Source: Proales similis
Lineage: Eukaryota > Rotifera > Eurotatoria > Ploima > Proalidae
Direction of reading: 5' to 3'
DNA: 64,000 nt
Assembly: GCA_019059635.1 (NCBI GenBank)
Contig: JAGVRJ010000003.1
Location: 992,001-1,056,000 of the forward strand
The translations under genes were made by a program, and so were the position numbers. Below the pieces are notes generated by a model. That model did not search any database and was not told the DNA's origin. It worked only from the letters and a program-made list of their open reading frames with translations. The stretch's first letter is position 1. Each line of letters starts with the position of its first letter. Below are positions 23,481 through 33,354 of the stretch, one piece after another.

Positions 23481-24056
23481 TTCAGCTCAAATCGATTAAA
23501 TGATCGCATTAGTACCCCTTTCCCCTTAAGTTGCAATTACTCATTCAAATCGGTTGCATAATTTTCGGCCACAACGCCAAATTAGGGCGAAATTTATTCA
23601 ACATTCGTTCAACGTACGTTTTCTTTTGCCTACTCTGCATATCTCGGCGTAAAAATGGCCCGATGGTCGAGCGCTCTAAACTGGTCAGAAACAGAAGCAA
23701 ATCAGACCACACAGACCTAAATGCTAAATCACAACCCAAAATGAATCGAACTTGTCAGCAGATTTGTCGTTGCGAGCAATTTTATTCCTCAAGTAAATTA
23801 CTAATATCCTCGCTGAGAGCCGCTTGCTGTTCGCTCTTTTTTGTTTTCTTCTATTTCAAGTTACTTGCCCGCACGATTAAATGAATCGAATTGAAAATGA
23901 ATGTAATCTATTTAATGCATTTAAACTAGACTCGTAATAATTGTTGTTATTTTCCAAAATCAATAATAATTACAACGAAATATTTGTGTATTTGCAGTTG
24001 ACTGTTGATTGCCGTCCAATTGGGTGGAAATCTCATCCAAGTGACCGAGTTTAGAG
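23481..24056. other. Intergenic: ITFG1 upstream and ECT2 downstream
   Basis: I see no gene in these 576 bp. The 3' UTR of ECT2 (about 23950-24056, AT-rich) and the promoter of ITFG1 must lie here. The open readings on both strands show no recognisable protein family. Confidence 0.5.
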
Positions 24057-27000
24057 TTAAGAGTTCAATTGTCGCTTCACTGGATTTGAAGTGAGCGCCT
24101 TGTTATTTGTTATGTCCGGCATACTTCCGCCACCGCCACTGCCGTTCTGGGAGAGATCTTCGTCTGAACGATTCAAGGAGCGCTCCATCAGAGTGGATAT
24201 TTTGCTGTGCGGTGCGCCAGACAAAAAGTTTTCGTCAAAGCCGCAATGGTCGAGCGAGAGCAGCGAGCTCGTTGTCTGCGTGTTCAGATTCGCGTGCGTT
24301 TTGAACATTTCACGGTCGCGCGACTTTTGAAGAGTAATGAACTTTCGCTTGGTCTCCATCAGAGTGGGAGTGAGCTGCAAGCTGGCAAGACTGGCCAGTT
24401 TGCTCGCCTTTTGCTCATTGAGCGAATGCTGTGAGTGGCTCGCTTGCTGGAACGGCGAGCGAAACACACTTGAGATTGTCTTTTTTATTTTGTTTGGCGT
24501 GTCCTGGTTGAACGAGAACGCTCGGCTCACGCGTCTGTTTATGATTCTGGCGTAGCTACAAGCACAATGAGTCATTCGGATCGAGTAGATTTTCGAAAAA
24601 GTAAATTGACGAACCTTCGCATCGTCTCGAGCTTCTTAGAGCCACCTGATTCGTTCAGGTCGATTTGTAGCTGCATTGCCTCAATTGTGCACAATATGTT
24701 CTCCTTGAATTGAGTTTTCTTTCTGTTTAGCCATGAGGGCATGACGACGACAACGACTTACGTATTCGGTGATGCATTTCACATTGCAAATGCCCTGGGC
24801 CAGCAGCTTAATGTACTCCTTCTTTTCGATAATTGCCTGTGCGTGCTCGGCATCGAGGCAGTTGAGATTTGTGGACGAAGCGTAAAGCGACGAGTTGTAT
24901 GACGAGGCTGACGACGTGGAAGAGAGCGTGGAGAAGTTTGTCGTCGACGTGTAGATCGGATTGTTGATCGAGGCCGCGTTGGCCGCCTGGGTCCACACTT
25001 TGAACGAATAGAATTTGTCTTTCTCGCCGGCCACACGATACAGAATGCCGAACAGGTCGGTGTCGTCGTTGTTCTGCAGAATGTCGCACACTTTGGAGAT
25101 GTTGTTCAACGAGAACAGTGCAATGTGTTTGTAGCATTTCTGGGGCGTTCTCTGCCGATTCGTGGTCGGACTCTTGACGCTGTTCAGCAGCTTCAGCCGT
25201 GGCTTGCAAATCTACGCCCAAATTTACGATTATTTTGATTGATCAGATGAGAAGAGCAGAGCTTGTGTGTCAAACCTCGAGGCAATCGGTGAACAAAAAC
25301 AGAGTCAGACAAGCGCCCTTCTTGACCAGTTCGTTTGAGTTTTCATAGACGTCGAGCTTTTTGACCAGATTACGATGGGACGAAAGAAGTGTGGCCTTGG
25401 AATTGTTTCAGATAAACGAGTCGAATCAATCCGAATTCTGGTTCGATCACATACCGGACAGTTTTCAATGTCGTTTATGATCAGGAACATTGCGAGCTGA
25501 TTTTCAACTTTTCGCTTGTCCTCGTTTATATGAGTCATGGTCTCTTTTAGCGAGCCGATCGCTTTGCTCAGCAGCTCGTGATCCCGATGAGTTTTGGCCG
25601 TCTCCTTGAGTATGTCGTCGAGCAAGAGTAGAGTGCTGGGCAGCCGCTGCACTGGTCGTATGAGCAGTTCGACCAGCGTTTGCCGGCCGCATTCTGGCTT
25701 GCTCTGCGCGATTTTCAAAAAGGCGTGAAAGCGCGGCTTTGTCTTGTCACAGTTCAATATGGCGTCCTTGGTCTTCTCGTAGAAGTTGACAAACGACGGA
25801 TAGGTTTTGAGGAAAGCGTCCGAGTTCTCCAAGTAGACATCGCCCACAGTGACACTCTCGTCGCCGGCGTTCACTCGAGCGATCACTTTGTCCAAGCGGT
25901 CCACAATGCGCTGGTGAACGTCGTAGATCGGTGGCACGTTTCCGAATATTTCTTTTATTTCCGTCTGATCCAATATCGGTCCGCCGGCCTGCTCTGTTTC
26001 CTCGATCGGCTCTTTGAAGTACTTTTGAAGCAATTTATTTTCAAAGTGACCTTGAACACCGAGCTGAAAGGCAATTTACTTGAACAATCGTCTGCAATAT
26101 GTTGACAAATCGCTTCTCAGTCTCGTAGAGCTCGTAGATTCTCTGCGAGCGCTTGCTTAGTTTTTTTGCGCCCGTGCCCCCGCCGTTGCTGCTGGCGCTG
26201 TTCAGTATCGGGTCGCGTGACTTGTTCTCAAACGGGCTGTCGACTAACCAACAAAAACAAACAAACAAACAAACAACATTTGCCGAGCAGAAAGAATTTA
26301 AGCGAAAGGTAAAAACACTGTACCGCTCATGGCATCGTCGGTGGTCGCGTCAAGCAAAGAGGCGCTTGTGGATAAATTGTTGTTGGACATGTTCTGTCGT
26401 GCTAGACTACGATCGATGCCAGAAGAGAGACGATTCATGCCGAGAGTGGGCGAGTCGCCTTCTACCGCGCCAGAGCACATGCCAACCGAATGAAAGACGC
26501 TTGAGATTATGTTGTTCGAGCTGTTGAGTTTGCTTGGCTGTTTGCTTGATGTCGGCGTTTGCTTCATGCTGTGCGGGCTATCCACCAGACTTGAGTGGCC
26601 AGGTGCAGTCGCCTCGCCCAATAGGTTCTCGCTGCTCAGCTTGATTCGTTTGTTGGGCGGATCGATTGATTTTTTCGCTTCGTTCCGTCGTCCGAACTCG
26701 TACAAGCATTCGGACGCTCGGCAGCAGATTTGAATCGACGCCCAGAACCATTCGACGCGCACAATAGACGCTCGCGAGTTCAAGAAGGGCGACGAGGAGC
26801 ACGCATCGTCCGACTCGTTGCTGCCCGGCAGCTGTTTCACTTCTTGGTCGTTGATGACTATATGAGTGCAGGCCGGATCGTTGTAGTCGTCGCAGACTCG
26901 GCCGCCGTTCTCAACAGTGACCTCTCGCATGTGATTAGTCTCCTCTCGGGTGAAGCCATAGAAGCCGATGCCGAGCGAATAGAGCGCCTTGAGCTTAAAT

Positions 27001-27847
27001 TGCCTGATGAACTCGTCGCTGTTCACATCGAAGCCGATCTGGTTGCGCTGCTTCCACGACTCGGTGATCCATTCTTCGGTCAACAGATGACACTTGCCAA
27101 TGTTGTACGCCGTCTTTTGGTCGTTTGAGATGAATACGTTTTGAATGAAATTTTGAGCTCCTCACCTTGTATTTGGTGCTCAGAGTAGATCTCACAATCA
27201 AATGTGTGATTCGCTTGTTGTATTCCTTGCGCACACTTCCGCCCATGTAGTGTACAAGCTTAATGCAGAGCGCCACAATCTGCTTGTGTTCTTTACGGAA
27301 GCCCGTAAAGCAAATGTAGCAGCCGCTCATCAAGCGACAGTAGAGCGGTCGTTCGACTTCAACATCACAAGACAATTGCTTGAATGAAAACAAAAAGTTG
27401 AGCAAGCACCGAACCGAAACAGCTTCTAACCATTGCACCTACCGTTTTAGACTTGAGCGCGTGCAGAAGCATGGGCCAGCCGATGATCAAGAATCGACTT
27501 GATCGAGACTCTTTTGAAGAGTTCACGTGACGTGACTGCTGCTCTTCAAGACGAGCGAACTGCTCTTCTTCGGTGTCAAAGTTGCTGAATACGAAGCACA
27601 CCCGCTGCTCGTTCTGATTGTTTCCTGTCTCGCCAGGCTCGCTCTGGCTTGAGCTCAGTATTGAGTCGGCCAGTTCCTGGCCGTCTCTTGAGCGAGTGAT
27701 CGTCAGCTGGCCGTCAACTACATTCTTTGAGTAAAGCTCAAGCAGCTGGTCAATATCTTTGGGCTGTGCGTCGAGCTCATCGAGGGCAGCGTGATCTAGC
27801 TTGAACTGGCCCTCTATTACGCACACCTGTTCGAACGGGCTGCTCAT
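24057..27847 (-). CDS. ECT2: ECT2/Pebble Rho guanine-nucleotide exchange factor (BRCT x3, DH, PH)
   Basis: ECT2 activates RhoA at the cell equator in cytokinesis and is held inactive by its BRCT repeats until centralspindlin binds. ATG 27847 starts MSSPFEQVCVIEGQFKLDH. An N-terminal BRCT0 (about 27430-27847) is followed by BRCT1 (CYICFTGFRKEHKQIVALCI, VRKEYNKRITHLIVRSTL) and BRCT2 (about 26710-27100, CTHIVINDQEVKQLP, VRVEWFWASIQICCRA). A Ser-rich linker follows. The DH domain (about 25450-26170) begins SQRIYELYETEKRFVNILQT and has the signature ELLIRPVQRLPSTLLLLDDI. The PH domain covers about 24690-25380 (FSLNNISKVCDILQ, FYSFKVWTQA), with a Ser/Thr/Asn-rich insertion. The tail (24057-24560) is basic and Ser-rich and ends KRQLNS. 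Several short introns split it. Confidence 0.93.
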
Positions 27848-28214
27848 GTTTGCCGTTCAAATGTTAACTGGCGATACTGACTGGCGAATGTAGTTGTGAG
27901 CGAGAGAAATAATGGCTCAGTTCAGTTTGCATGCAAAACGAGCCGTGTTTGTTTGCATCAACGCGACCAATGCTCGAATGCAAAGTTTGAGAAGACATTT
28001 AACTCGACTACAGAGTGACTTTGTTTTTTTGTATCAGCTGATCTCGTTCGCTCTGATTCAATTCCTGTCGATTCAGTCTGATTATTCTGCCTACAGTCTG
28101 TCACGGACGCAAAGCTAAAGCGAGTAATCAAAAAGTTTATTTTGGAAAGCCATCTCAAATCGACAGACGCAAAAGTGTTGGGAGTGAAAAAAGAAATTAT
28201 AAAACAGAACGGGC
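27848..28214. other. Intergenic: ECT2 promoter and GPCR-1 3' end
   Basis: These 367 bp lie between two minus-strand genes. The GPCR-1 polyadenylation signal is at 28136-28141. The plus-strand open reading near 27912 has no family resemblance and is not called as a gene. Confidence 0.5.
28136..28141 (-). terminator. Polyadenylation signal AATAAA of GPCR-1
   Basis: Plus-strand TTTATT reads AATAAA on the gene strand, 74 nt after the stop of the intronless receptor gene. Confidence 0.5.
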
Positions 28215-29267
28215 TCATGTAAATGCTGTGTTTGGGTCCTCTTCCTCCCTCTTGGCTGCTACGTTTGACGATCTGAACAATCGACACAGGCGCTTGATGT
28301 TCAATTGTCGCCTGAATTGAGTATTGAAGACGTAGTAGACAAACAGCCGAACGCTATGATAGAGCATTAGAACTGTTAGAGTAATTGCCGCGTAGACTTG
28401 CATTGGATAGCCGAGCGGATCGACAAAAAACACCAAAATTGTGTAGATGGAGTAGGGCGTGCATCCGATGATCACCAAGCAGCACATGGACAGCACCATT
28501 CGAGTTAGGTCGGTGCCAACGTTGGCCTGTGGGCTCGCTTGCTGTCTGTTGAGTTGGTGATGCTTGCGCTGAGTCAAAAAGTTCAAAGTCAACATGAATA
28601 GGATGGTGCCAACGCCTCTGATCAACGAGAGGCCAATCGTGATCACTGCGAACAGAGTCGACTGTCCGAACTCGGTTCGCTCCAGTGAGTACCAGCTACG
28701 ATTCGAATAATTGTCCACAGAGTCAATTTTGTAGGCAAACAGAATGGGCGAGTAGACGAGCAGAGCAATCAAATAGGCGCCTGTGATTATGTACCGATTC
28801 TTAAGGTAGAGCGCAAGCTTAGAATTGCAGAGCGAGAGATAGCGCCGCAATGAAATCGCCCATTCGATCAGAATGTTGTAAAGCGCAAATGTGCTGGTCA
28901 GAAAGTGCTCAGAGAACCAGTCGAAGAGCGCCGCTCCGTAGCTGCCCGACACGGATATGTGATCGACTCGTGCGACAAATATTGCGCAGCCGAGCGCCAA
29001 ATAAAAACAATCCACCAATGAGACGACCATGAGAAGAGTGTAGGTTTTGTGGATTCTTTTCATTTTGCGGAAAACAACCACACAGACCAGATTGGTGAAT
29101 ATGCCCAGCAGTGAGATCACCGAACACAAATAGATGTAGGTGATCTCTTTAAGCTTGTTGACGCTCAAATTGTCAAACTCGCCAAGGCCACTGAAATCAC
29201 CGACGCTAGTTATGGCGGTTACGACGATGCCCTCCTCATTGCCTGGCTTGATCAAGGAAGACGCCAT
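28215..29267 (-). CDS. Seven-transmembrane G protein-coupled receptor, copy 1 (intronless)
   Basis: This is a rhodopsin-like receptor of 350 residues in one exon, with ATG at 29267. Seven hydrophobic segments can be placed: TM1 YLCSVISLLGIFTNLVCVVV, TM2 LLMVVSLVDCFYLALGCAIF (D2.50 kept), TM3 ending IEWAISLRRYLSL, TM4 ITGAYLIALLVYSPILFAY, TM5 VITIGLSLIRGVGTILFML, TM6 MVLSMCCLVIIGCTPYSIYT and TM7 TLTVLMLYHSVRLFVYYVFN. The DRY motif is replaced by LRRY, and NPxxY by RLFVYY. The TM7-to-helix-8 pattern (VYYVFNTQFRRQL) resembles invertebrate neuropeptide receptors, but no ligand can be inferred. It is a tandem paralogue of the gene at 29751-30737. Confidence 0.85.
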   Translation of the reverse strand: MASSLIKPGNEEGIVVTAITSVGDFSGLGEFDNLSVNKLKEITYIYLCSVISLLGIFTNLVCVVVFRKMKRIHKTYTLLMVVSLVDCFYLALGCAIFVARVDHISVSGSYGAALFDWFSEHFLTSTFALYNILIEWAISLRRYLSLCNSKLALYLKNRYIITGAYLIALLVYSPILFAYKIDSVDNYSNRSWYSLERTEFGQSTLFAVITIGLSLIRGVGTILFMLTLNFLTQRKHHQLNRQQASPQANVGTDLTRMVLSMCCLVIIGCTPYSIYTILVFFVDPLGYPMQVYAAITLTVLMLYHSVRLFVYYVFNTQFRRQLNIKRLCRLFRSSNVAAKREEEDPNTAFT

Positions 29268-29750
29268 TCAACAAATAATTTTCCAGTTTTAATGACAACG
29301 CAAAAAACGCCAGCCTTGGCCGGAACAGGAAGAGAAAAAGGCACAGCACCAGTCTCCTTATCAGGGTGTGCAATTTTTATCAATGCATTTCAAAATTCAT
29401 CGACGTAAAAAGACTTTAGGGGGCCAATATACGTCACGGGCGATCATAATTACTAACAAGGATATTCAATATCGGTTTCGTTTTATTTTACTAAAAAAAT
29501 GCACACGCAATTAGAAATGTGGAAACAAAATTAGAAAAAGCGAACATTTGCCTTTAAATAAAAATGTCAGTCAAAATTGCAAATAGATGACGATTTTCAG
29601 GGATGGGAATAAAACAGAGAGGCGTGACAATACAAGCTAAAACAAATCTTATCACCAATGGCTAAATGAAAAGCAAACAGAGAGAGAGAGAGAGAGTCAA
29701 AAGCATGCAAATTGAATTGAACGTTAGAACATAGTCATCGTAAGGGGCTT
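29268..29750. other. Intergenic spacer between the two GPCR genes
   Basis: AT-rich, with an (AG)n run near 29679-29697. The promoter of copy 1 and the 3' UTR of copy 2 must be here. I see no coding sequence. Confidence 0.5.
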
Positions 29751-30737
29751 CTAAGATTCTACAGTTCGGGCTGGCTTCCTTTTGGATTTTAAGCGTATTG
29801 CTCGGCGGAATAGAGGATTGAAAGTAAGGTAGACAAAGAACCTAATCGAGTGATAGCACATAAGGACCAATAGGGTAAAGCCGAAGTATATCTGAACACG
29901 AACCTCGCTTGAACTCACAAACAGAGTGAGTACATTGTAGATTGAGTATGGCGTAGAGCCGACCACGATCAGACAGCACATGGAAAGCACCATGCGGGTG
30001 AGATCGGTGCCTAATTGGGCCGGAGGGCGTGCTGCTAACTTTGATAGCTGGCTGTGTTTGCGATGTGTAAGAAAACTGACCACGATCATGAACACAATAG
30101 TGCCGACACCGCGCAGGGACGAGATGGCGATTGTGATTACTTTAAAGTAAATCGACTGGCCGAACTCTGTTCTGGTCAGCACGTAGCATTTCGGACACAC
30201 TTTCTTGCTGTCGACCTCGATTCTGAAGGCGAATAGAATAGGCGTATAGGCAACAAAGGCCAGCGAATAGACGATGCCTATGATCATCTTGTTGGATATG
30301 CGACACTTGACTGAATAGCCGCACAACGAAAAGTATCGTCGCAGCATTATGATCCATTCGATAAGAATGTTGAACAGCGCCAGAGTGCTGGTGATAAAGT
30401 ACTCCGACAGCCAAGTGAAAAGGATTGCGGCGAACGTGTTCGCAATCGGAATGGTGTTTACCTCGGCTACAAATAGAGGAATGCCCAGTGATAAGTAGAC
30501 ACAATCAACCAAACAGACTGCCATTAGAAGAGTAAACGCACTCTTGCTGCTGTTCACTTCTGCTTCTTTACGCAGCCTGTTGAACACAAGGACACAGGCA
30601 GCGTTTAAGAATACTCCCAGCAGGCAAACGGTCGACACAATGTAAATGTAGTTAATCTCTTCAAATTTAGAAAGAAATTGTTGAAGAGAAGACTCATGCT
30701 CGTTTAAATCGACCGAGTCTGATTGATTGCCAGCCAT
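29751..30737 (-). CDS. Seven-transmembrane G protein-coupled receptor, copy 2 (intronless)
   Basis: This is a 328-residue intronless paralogue of the downstream gene, with the same helix signatures. TM1 has VCLLGVFLNAACVLVFNRL, TM2 TLLMAVCLVDCVYLSLGIPL and TM3 LFNILIEWIIMLRRYFSLC. TM5 has ITIAISSLRGVGTIVFMIVV, and the ICL3/TM6 boundary GTDLTRMVLSMCCLIVVGS, nearly identical in copy 1, leads into TPYSIYNVL. TM7 has LLVLMCYHSIRFFVYLTFN. DRY is replaced by LRRY, and NPxxY by RFFVY. The N-terminus is short, with an NQS glycosylation site near residue 4 and no signal peptide. ATG is at 30737. The ligand is unknown. Confidence 0.85.
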   Translation of the reverse strand: MAGNQSDSVDLNEHESSLQQFLSKFEEINYIYIVSTVCLLGVFLNAACVLVFNRLRKEAEVNSSKSAFTLLMAVCLVDCVYLSLGIPLFVAEVNTIPIANTFAAILFTWLSEYFITSTLALFNILIEWIIMLRRYFSLCGYSVKCRISNKMIIGIVYSLAFVAYTPILFAFRIEVDSKKVCPKCYVLTRTEFGQSIYFKVITIAISSLRGVGTIVFMIVVSFLTHRKHSQLSKLAARPPAQLGTDLTRMVLSMCCLIVVGSTPYSIYNVLTLFVSSSEVRVQIYFGFTLLVLMCYHSIRFFVYLTFNPLFRRAIRLKSKRKPARTVES

Positions 30738-31297
30738 TTAGATCGTTTTGTCTCGGTTGGATAAGAGAACAGAAGAAAATCAGCCAATTTGACATTATCT
30801 GCCACATTCGCGCTTTCTGCTTTTATTTCCTGCTCCCAGTTTCTATTTCTAATATTTTTTTGTAGAAAATCTAGAATCGTGGTCTTAAGTGTTCCATTTT
30901 TTAGAGATTGCTCTTTGAAATGCCAAGAATTTATTTTACGTGATGATGTGAGAAAATTTCCTGTTGAGAGGGCTAGACGATGATGCCGTCATCATCATCC
31001 TGTTTGAATTACTATTTCGACAATTGCATCAGTTCAATTTGAAGTGAACTGTGCAGATCGAGAGCGGTGACGCACTGCAGTTAGACTGCATGGGACTGCT
31101 ACACACTACTAGCATATGCGTTCTACTGCACACCAACATCTCTCTTTAGAAGCGCGCTGATAGGCGCGCGCTCGCTAAAGCAATCGAACCAACGAATGTG
31201 CATCGAGCTCAACAAATACTCTCACATTTTCCATCTTTGTTTTCGATTCAAATAGAAGCTGTTCGCCATCTAATCCGAATTAATCGAATTTAGAACC
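30738..31297. promoter_or_regulatory. Divergent upstream region of GPCR-2 (-) and RPL41 (+)
   Basis: This must hold both promoters. It contains two short perfect inverted repeats, at 30979-30996 (GATGATG/CATCATC arms) and 31152-31169 (GCGCGC arms with a 6-nt loop). A pyrimidine run near 31139-31147 could be a TOP-type start of the ribosomal protein mRNA. TTTAG at 31289-31293, just before the RPL41 ATG, may be the acceptor of a 5' UTR intron. These assignments are tentative. Confidence 0.35.
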
Positions 31298-31375
31298 ATG
31301 CGAGGCAAGTGGAGAAAGAAGAGAATGCGCCGACTCAAGCGCAAGCGCAGGCGCATGAGGCAAAGAGCGGGATAA
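31298..31375 (+). CDS. RPL41: Ribosomal protein eL41 (25 residues)
   Basis: This is the smallest ribosomal protein, a single basic helix in the large subunit. ATG 31298 to TAA 31373-31375 gives 25 codons. It begins MRGKWRKKRMRRLKRKRR and ends MRQRAG, matching the near-invariant animal sequence in length and almost every position. The visible differences are Gly3 for Ala, an Arg for Lys before MRQR, and AG instead of SK at the end. The gene is too short for ordinary ORF screens. The exon may be preceded by a 5' UTR intron. Confidence 0.93.
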   Translation: MRGKWRKKRMRRLKRKRRRMRQRAG

Positions 31376-31935
31376 AGTGCTGACGGAAGGAGAGAGCCGG
31401 GCTTGACCAGAGTGGACCAGCAGCAACACCCACCAACAGCGAGCTTCTCATTCAGATCAGCTGAACGAGATCAATCGCCATCATGGACCATCCAACTAAG
31501 CTTCAGTTCAACAACTCGAGCTTTTGTCTTGCCCAGCATCTTTGTAAATCAGCGCCGACCGATTAAATAAACAAAAAAAGCACTGCCCTCAAATTTGATC
31601 GCTTTTCTTAAAACCAGCTCACAGACCGCGTTGGCACACGCGCTGCTCTGTCCTTAGCTCTTCTTCTTCTTCTTCTTGCTCTAAATAGCCGAGTGTGCAG
31701 TAATTGGCGTCTTAGTTGCGAATGCCTAGAAAGCACAGCGCTGAAGCAGGGCCTTGCTACTATAGTTCTGAATGCATTTAAGAGCTGGCCGCAGTTGCGC
31801 CATGTGATTATGCCTAGTTTACTCTCTCTTTCTACCAAGTAGTAGACACAGCTGATATACGGCGCACATAAACACACGCCAACGGTTTAGGGTTAGGTCA
31901 GATTGTGAACAGCAACAGGGCCGAGCGAGTAAAAT
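31376..31935. other. RPL41 3' UTR and ANKRD40 upstream region
   Basis: The RPL41 transcript should end near the AATAAA at 31566-31571. A (CTT)n run lies at about 31658-31677. The rest, up to the ANKRD40 ATG at 31936, shows no coding potential. Confidence 0.5.
31566..31571 (+). terminator. RPL41: Polyadenylation signal AATAAA of RPL41
   Basis: This is a canonical hexamer on the gene strand, 190 nt after the RPL41 stop and before an A-rich stretch. Confidence 0.55.
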
Positions 31936-32858
31936 ATGGACGACTACCAGAAGAACGAAGTGTTTCGGGAAATGTGCTATGTGGGCGATCTAGAGCTCAT
32001 TAAGGCCTACTTTGTTAAACAAGCGCCAGATGTAAACTCACGCAATCGAGTAAACGGATGGTAAGGGCCTGTTGATGAACAAATTTGACTCTGTCAGCCG
32101 CTAATTGGCGACCGAAAGGACGGCACTTCACTGGGCAGCCAAAAAAGGACATAGAGATGTGGTGCAGTTTTTACTTGAGGTCGGCGCTTCGTCCGACATT
32201 CGCAACAACGACAACAAACTAGCCGGTGATTATGCAAAAGATGAGCAAATCAGAAAAATGCTTCCATCAGGTTGGTCAGACATCAAGTTTGAAAAAGATT
32301 AGACGGAAATCGATTGTTGGCGATAGACAACCAGGCCGAGAATCAAAAAGAGAACGAGTCGAACCAATCTAATGAGCACAAGTTCACGCCGAATTTTGTT
32401 CGCAATCCGGACTTTCACTACGCCAACAGACAGCTCTACGATTCAGTGAGTCAAAGCTCAAGACGTCCCGAGCCAAGTGTTTTAACCGACGCCACCAGAA
32501 AGGGTATGCATTGCAAGATATAGACGCCAAGCGTGTAAAATTGAAACTATCGATTGCAGACGAGACCGAGAGCGTGTCAAAGCGTTCCAACTTGGCAAGC
32601 GGAACTGCACCTCAGAGCCAGTCGAACATCGTTCTGCGATTGAGAACAGTGACCGACGAGGACTACATCGAATTCGAGATAGACAATTCGCGTATGACTT
32701 TCGACGAGTTCAAAGAGCGCTGCTGCTACGAGCTCGACTACGTCGATCGAATAATGGACATAATCAAAATAAGAAAGATGCCCAACATTTTGATTCGAAA
32801 CACGAGCGACATTAGACGCTTGAAAAATGAGCAAAAAATCGAAATTCACTTTAAATAA
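31936..32858 (+). CDS. ANKRD40: ANKRD40-like ankyrin repeat protein
   Basis: ATG 31936 starts MDDYQKNEVFREMCYVGDLE. The ankyrin region (VNSRNRVNGW|TALHWAAKKGHRDVVQFLL) spans a GT-AG intron at 32061-32118. It continues to EQIRKMLPS, matching the REIRKIM of ANKRD40. After a 32-nt intron (32271-32302) comes FTPNFVRNPDFHYANR, like the FVPNYLANPAF block of the family. A third intron (32446-32498) leads to the C-terminal conserved domain (IVLRLRTVTDEDYIEFEID, LTF-type FKERCCYELDYVDRI, IRKMPNILIRNTSDIRRL). The stop is at 32856-32858. The molecular function of this family is poorly known. Orthology rests on the shared ankyrin plus C-terminal blocks in the same order. Confidence 0.87.
32271..32302 (+). 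other. ANKRD40: 32-nt intron of the ANKRD40 gene
   Basis: It starts GTTGGT and ends GATTAG. The upstream frame ends KFEKD-stop, and the downstream frame has a TGA within the same stretch. Conserved ANKRD40 blocks on both sides therefore force an intron of at most about 35 nt here. Confidence 0.75.
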
Positions 32859-33354
32859 ATTCTTCATTCCTAATCTCTCACTTGCCAGCCAAGTTGATTG
32901 CTTTTTACCAGCTTTGAATGAACAGGTGACCGGGGGATCCCAAGGAGAGGAATGGAAAGAAATCTCTAATGTGATCTAATTAATTTATTTTGACTAAAGG
33001 TTAATCTCAATTGTGATACTGAAAAAAAAACAAAAAGCAAAATAGAAGGCGAAAACATTATTTTAATAATGTGTTTAAAATTATTGATGAAAAGCAAACT
33101 GTTTTGTTTTAAATAGTTGAGCCATGTGCCCAAGTCAAAGCGGCAAACATAGCAGAAGAAATGAGCCGATGGACAACTGACGAGCTCAATTGAATTAAAA
33201 GATGTTGGACTTCAAAAGGGCACCAGCCCGCCAGCCGCCATGGTCAAACTTCGGCTTTTGTTGCTCGCTCGGACAGAACACACTTTTCTCTCGTTCGGCT
33301 CTGGCGTCTTGTATTCACGCGTTTAAATTTGTTTGTTTGATTAGTATCGCTTGT
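32859..33354. other. Convergent intergenic: ANKRD40 and titin-like 3' UTRs
   Basis: AT-rich, with no kinase or Ig coding in the minus-strand frames. It probably holds the 3' UTRs of both convergent genes. Minus-strand AATAAA-like hexamers occur near 32980-32990. I see no further gene. Confidence 0.5.

Noticed and set aside
27912-28118. Small plus-strand open reading upstream of ECT2
   Set aside because: No domain, signal or conserved motif is seen, and it overlaps the likely ECT2 promoter and GPCR 3' end.
32499-32520. A 14-20-nt intron in ANKRD40 at GTATGCATTG
   Set aside because: A better solution exists: a GTGAGT donor at 32446 and acceptor at 32497-32498 give a 53-nt intron and the correct frame.
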